Positions 5,427 to 7,269 of a stretch of DNA of 7,269 bases are shown in pieces (position 1 is the stretch's first letter; each line of letters begins with the position of its first letter). A program made the translations under genes and the position numbers. Location: assembly GCA_029013165.1 (NCBI GenBank), contig JAQXMV010000228.1, forward strand, positions 1-7,269, given 5' to 3'. The DNA comes from Oscillospiraceae bacterium. Its GTDB lineage: Bacteria; Bacillota; Clostridia; Oscillospirales; Acutalibacteraceae. The notes below the pieces were generated by a model, which searched no databases, was not told the DNA's origin, and worked only from the letters and a program-made list of their open reading frames with translations.

Positions 5427-7190
5427 ATGGAACCAATTAAAGTTGATTTCACCGGCAACGGCGGAAACGGCAAGGGTCGCGGCAAGGGCGCTTATCTCGC
5501 GCCGGACAAGGCCGGACTCAAGCTCATCATCAGCCTTATTGTCACGGTAATCGGCGCCGGCATCACCTATTACTTCATGCTGCCACCGCTGAATTTCAAA
5601 AGCACTGAAACCTATATGTTCTTCGGCATCGTTGCCGTCATTTTCATCGCCATGCTCTATGTGACGAGCCTTGCTTTCGCACGGCCGGAATACATGGAAT
5701 ATGTGAAAAGGCGCAGCATTATCCCGGCGGCAATCATCGCCCTGCTGGTGGTAACTGTGGGCGTCGGTATGCTCGTGTCCAATGTTGTCTTCCGGGCAAA
5801 AACCTACAGCAAAATTATCGAAGTCAACGAGGACAAGTCCTTTGCCAGCGACATCGAGGAGGTCGACTTCTCGTCCGTACCCGTCCTCGACAATGCCGCT
5901 GCCGCTGCCCTGACGAACCGTACCCTGGGCGATCTGGCTTCCATCGGCGCGATCTCACAGTTTGAGGTTTCCAATCAGATCACCCAGATCAACTACAAAA
6001 ACGAGCCTGTGAAAATCACCACTCTTGCCTACGGCGATATTTTCAAATGGCTGAAAAACACCGGCACCGGTCTGCCCGGCTATATCATCGTCAACATGGT
6101 TTCTCAGAAAGCCGAGCTGGTTACCCTGCCCCAGGGCGAATATATTCGCTATTCCGTTCATGAGCATTTCGGCAAGTATCTCATGAGACATGTCCGTTTC
6201 GCTTATCCCACCTATATTTTTGACAATCCCCATTTCGAAATCAACGAAAGCGGCACACCCTTCTGGATCTGTCCCGTGCTGGACAAGACCATCGGTCTTT
6301 TCGGCGGTACCGATGTCAAGGGCATCGTTATGGTCAACGCTGTGACCGGCGAAATGCAGGAATACACCATTGATCAGGTGAAAAGCGAAAAAGATCTGCA
6401 GTGGATCGACGGCGTTTATTCAGCCAATCTGCTCACAGAGCAGTACAATTACTACGGACGCTATCAGGGCGGCTTCATCAACTCCGTCATCGGACAGGAC
6501 AATGTCCGCATGGCCACCGAAGGCTCCAACTTCCTGGCGCTGAATGATGACGTCTATATGTACACCGGCGTCACCTCCGCAGGTAACGATCAGGCCATCA
6601 TCGGCTTCGTGCTGATCAACATGAGAACCAAGGACGCCAACTTCTACAAAGTCAGCGGCGCCAAGGAAACCTCCGCCATGCTCTCAGCTCAGGGCGATGT
6701 GCAGGACTACAAATACACCGCCACTTTCCCGATCCTGATCAACATCAGCGGTCAGCCCACTTACTTCATGTCCCTCAAGGACAGCGACAATCTCGTCAAG
6801 CGTTTTGCCATGGTTAATGTGCAGAATTATCAGGTGGTTGCCACCGGGCAGTCCATCGCCGACTGCACCGACACCTATGTCAAAAAGCTCAAGCAAAACA
6901 ACATCAACATCAAGGTCGACATCGACAAGATCGAGAATGAAGCTCCCGACACCGAGGACAACGCCACTGAAAAGGAATATATCACCAAAAAAGGCGTGAT
7001 CGACGATATCCGCACCGCAGTCATGGGCGGTGAAAGCGTCTATTTCATCCGGCTTGAGGGCGCCAAGACCTACTATACCGTCAAGGCCTCAGCCAATGAA
7101 AAGGTGGTCATTCTCAACAAAGGCGACACCGTAACGGTGAAGTTTGAGAAATCAAGCGACGCCATCATCGAACTCGTTTCCATCAAATAA
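5427..7190 (+). CDS. Conserved-looking membrane protein with three N-terminal TM segments and large external domain, function unknown
   Basis: A 587-residue protein I cannot assign to a characterised function. The N-terminus is Gly/Lys/Arg-rich and cytoplasmic (1-30). Hydrophobic segments lie at about 31-52, 63-85 and 98-120. The basic loop VKRR (93-96) between the second and third supports an N-in, C-out topology, placing about 465 residues outside. This ectodomain contains a recurring beta motif, hydrophobic-x-x-[VI]-N: YIIVNMVSQ (219-227), GIVMVNAVTGE (299-309), GFVLINMRT (393-401) and RFAMVNVQNY (459-468). Three of these follow an aromatic strand such as PFWICPVLD (278-286). An acidic, low-complexity linker at about 500-516 leads to a C-terminal beta-rich module (about 517-587) ending in KGDTVTVKFEKSS, possibly OB-like. 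There is no lipobox, sortase signal or enzyme motif. The VNAVTGEM repeat faintly recalls PepSY-type hairpins. ATG 5427 is fixed by its ribosome binding site and promoter. The gene is monocistronic. Confidence 0.88.
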   Translation: MEPIKVDFTGNGGNGKGRGKGAYLAPDKAGLKLIISLIVTVIGAGITYYFMLPPLNFKSTETYMFFGIVAVIFIAMLYVTSLAFARPEYMEYVKRRSIIPAAIIALLVVTVGVGMLVSNVVFRAKTYSKIIEVNEDKSFASDIEEVDFSSVPVLDNAAAAALTNRTLGDLASIGAISQFEVSNQITQINYKNEPVKITTLAYGDIFKWLKNTGTGLPGYIIVNMVSQKAELVTLPQGEYIRYSVHEHFGKYLMRHVRFAYPTYIFDNPHFEINESGTPFWICPVLDKTIGLFGGTDVKGIVMVNAVTGEMQEYTIDQVKSEKDLQWIDGVYSANLLTEQYNYYGRYQGGFINSVIGQDNVRMATEGSNFLALNDDVYMYTGVTSAGNDQAIIGFVLINMRTKDANFYKVSGAKETSAMLSAQGDVQDYKYTATFPILINISGQPTYFMSLKDSDNLVKRFAMVNVQNYQVVATGQSIADCTDTYVKKLKQNNINIKVDIDKIENEAPDTEDNATEKEYITKKGVIDDIRTAVMGGESVYFIRLEGAKTYYTVKASANEKVVILNKGDTVTVKFEKSSDAIIELVSIK

Positions 7191-7204
7191 ATTAAAGTGG
7201 TTCC

Positions 7205-7242
7205 CTGCCGCCGCATCCGAATGGATGCGGCGGCAGTTTTTT
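7205..7242 (+). terminator. Strong intrinsic terminator of the membrane protein gene
   Basis: A perfect 14-bp GC-rich stem (arms 7205-7218 and 7223-7236) with a 4-base GAAT loop, followed immediately by six T (7237-7242). It begins 14 bases after the stop codon. It is a textbook Rho-independent terminator and separates the gene from whatever follows the window edge. Confidence 0.95.
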
Positions 7243-7269
7243 AGGAAGGCTTCGGGAAAAGGAAAATGG

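Noticed and set aside
7257..7269. Possible start of a next gene (ATG 7266 after AAAAGG)
   Set aside because: Spacing is only about three bases and just one codon is visible before the window ends, so it cannot be supported.
1..7269. CRISPR arrays, tRNA/rRNA genes, insertion sequences, toxin-antitoxin or phage modules
   Set aside because: No regularly spaced repeats, cloverleaf, transposase or terminal inverted repeats were seen. The only repeat is the pair of 40-base intergenic units.

Overview
The window comes from a low-to-mid GC Gram-positive bacterium, most likely a gut-type clostridium (Oscillospiraceae/Ruminococcaceae-like). The pointers are a 916-residue SecA with a clostridial-type length and CxCx8CC zinc tail, strong AGGAGG-like ribosome binding sites, SigA-like promoters, U-tract terminators, and a Firmicutes-style ECF sigma/membrane-protein pair. 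The genus is inference; no rRNA or tRNA is present.

Layout from left to right. Positions 3-701 (+) hold the C-terminal 232 residues of an alkaline phosphatase whose N-terminus lies outside the window. Positions 702-906 contain a structured repeat, a terminator and a promoter resembling an ECF sigma promoter. Positions 907-2335 (+) form a two-gene operon: an ECF sigma factor overlapping by 11 bases a single-pass membrane protein that is probably its anti-sigma factor. A second, nearly identical copy of the structured repeat lies just after this operon. secA (5218-2468, -) converges on the operon and has its own terminator. A 208-base divergent intergenic region carries one promoter for secA and one for the last gene. 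That gene (5427-7190, +) encodes a 587-residue membrane protein with three N-terminal membrane segments and a large external domain, closed by a perfect 14-bp stem terminator.

How the genes relate: all products act at or across the cell envelope. The phosphatase is exported in characterised members of its family, SecA drives export, the sigma/anti-sigma pair is built to transmit an extracytoplasmic signal, and the 587-residue protein has most of its mass outside the membrane. Each transcription unit has its own promoter or terminator, so co-regulation is not implied.

The most interesting items are the 40-base repeat (two copies, 38/40 identical, same orientation, both 3' of a gene, strand-asymmetric RNA hairpin with a GAAA tetraloop), the probable autoregulated sigma/anti-sigma module with a non-zinc anti-sigma, and the repeat-built ectodomain of the 587-residue protein. 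I found no clear evidence of a wholly new multi-gene system.
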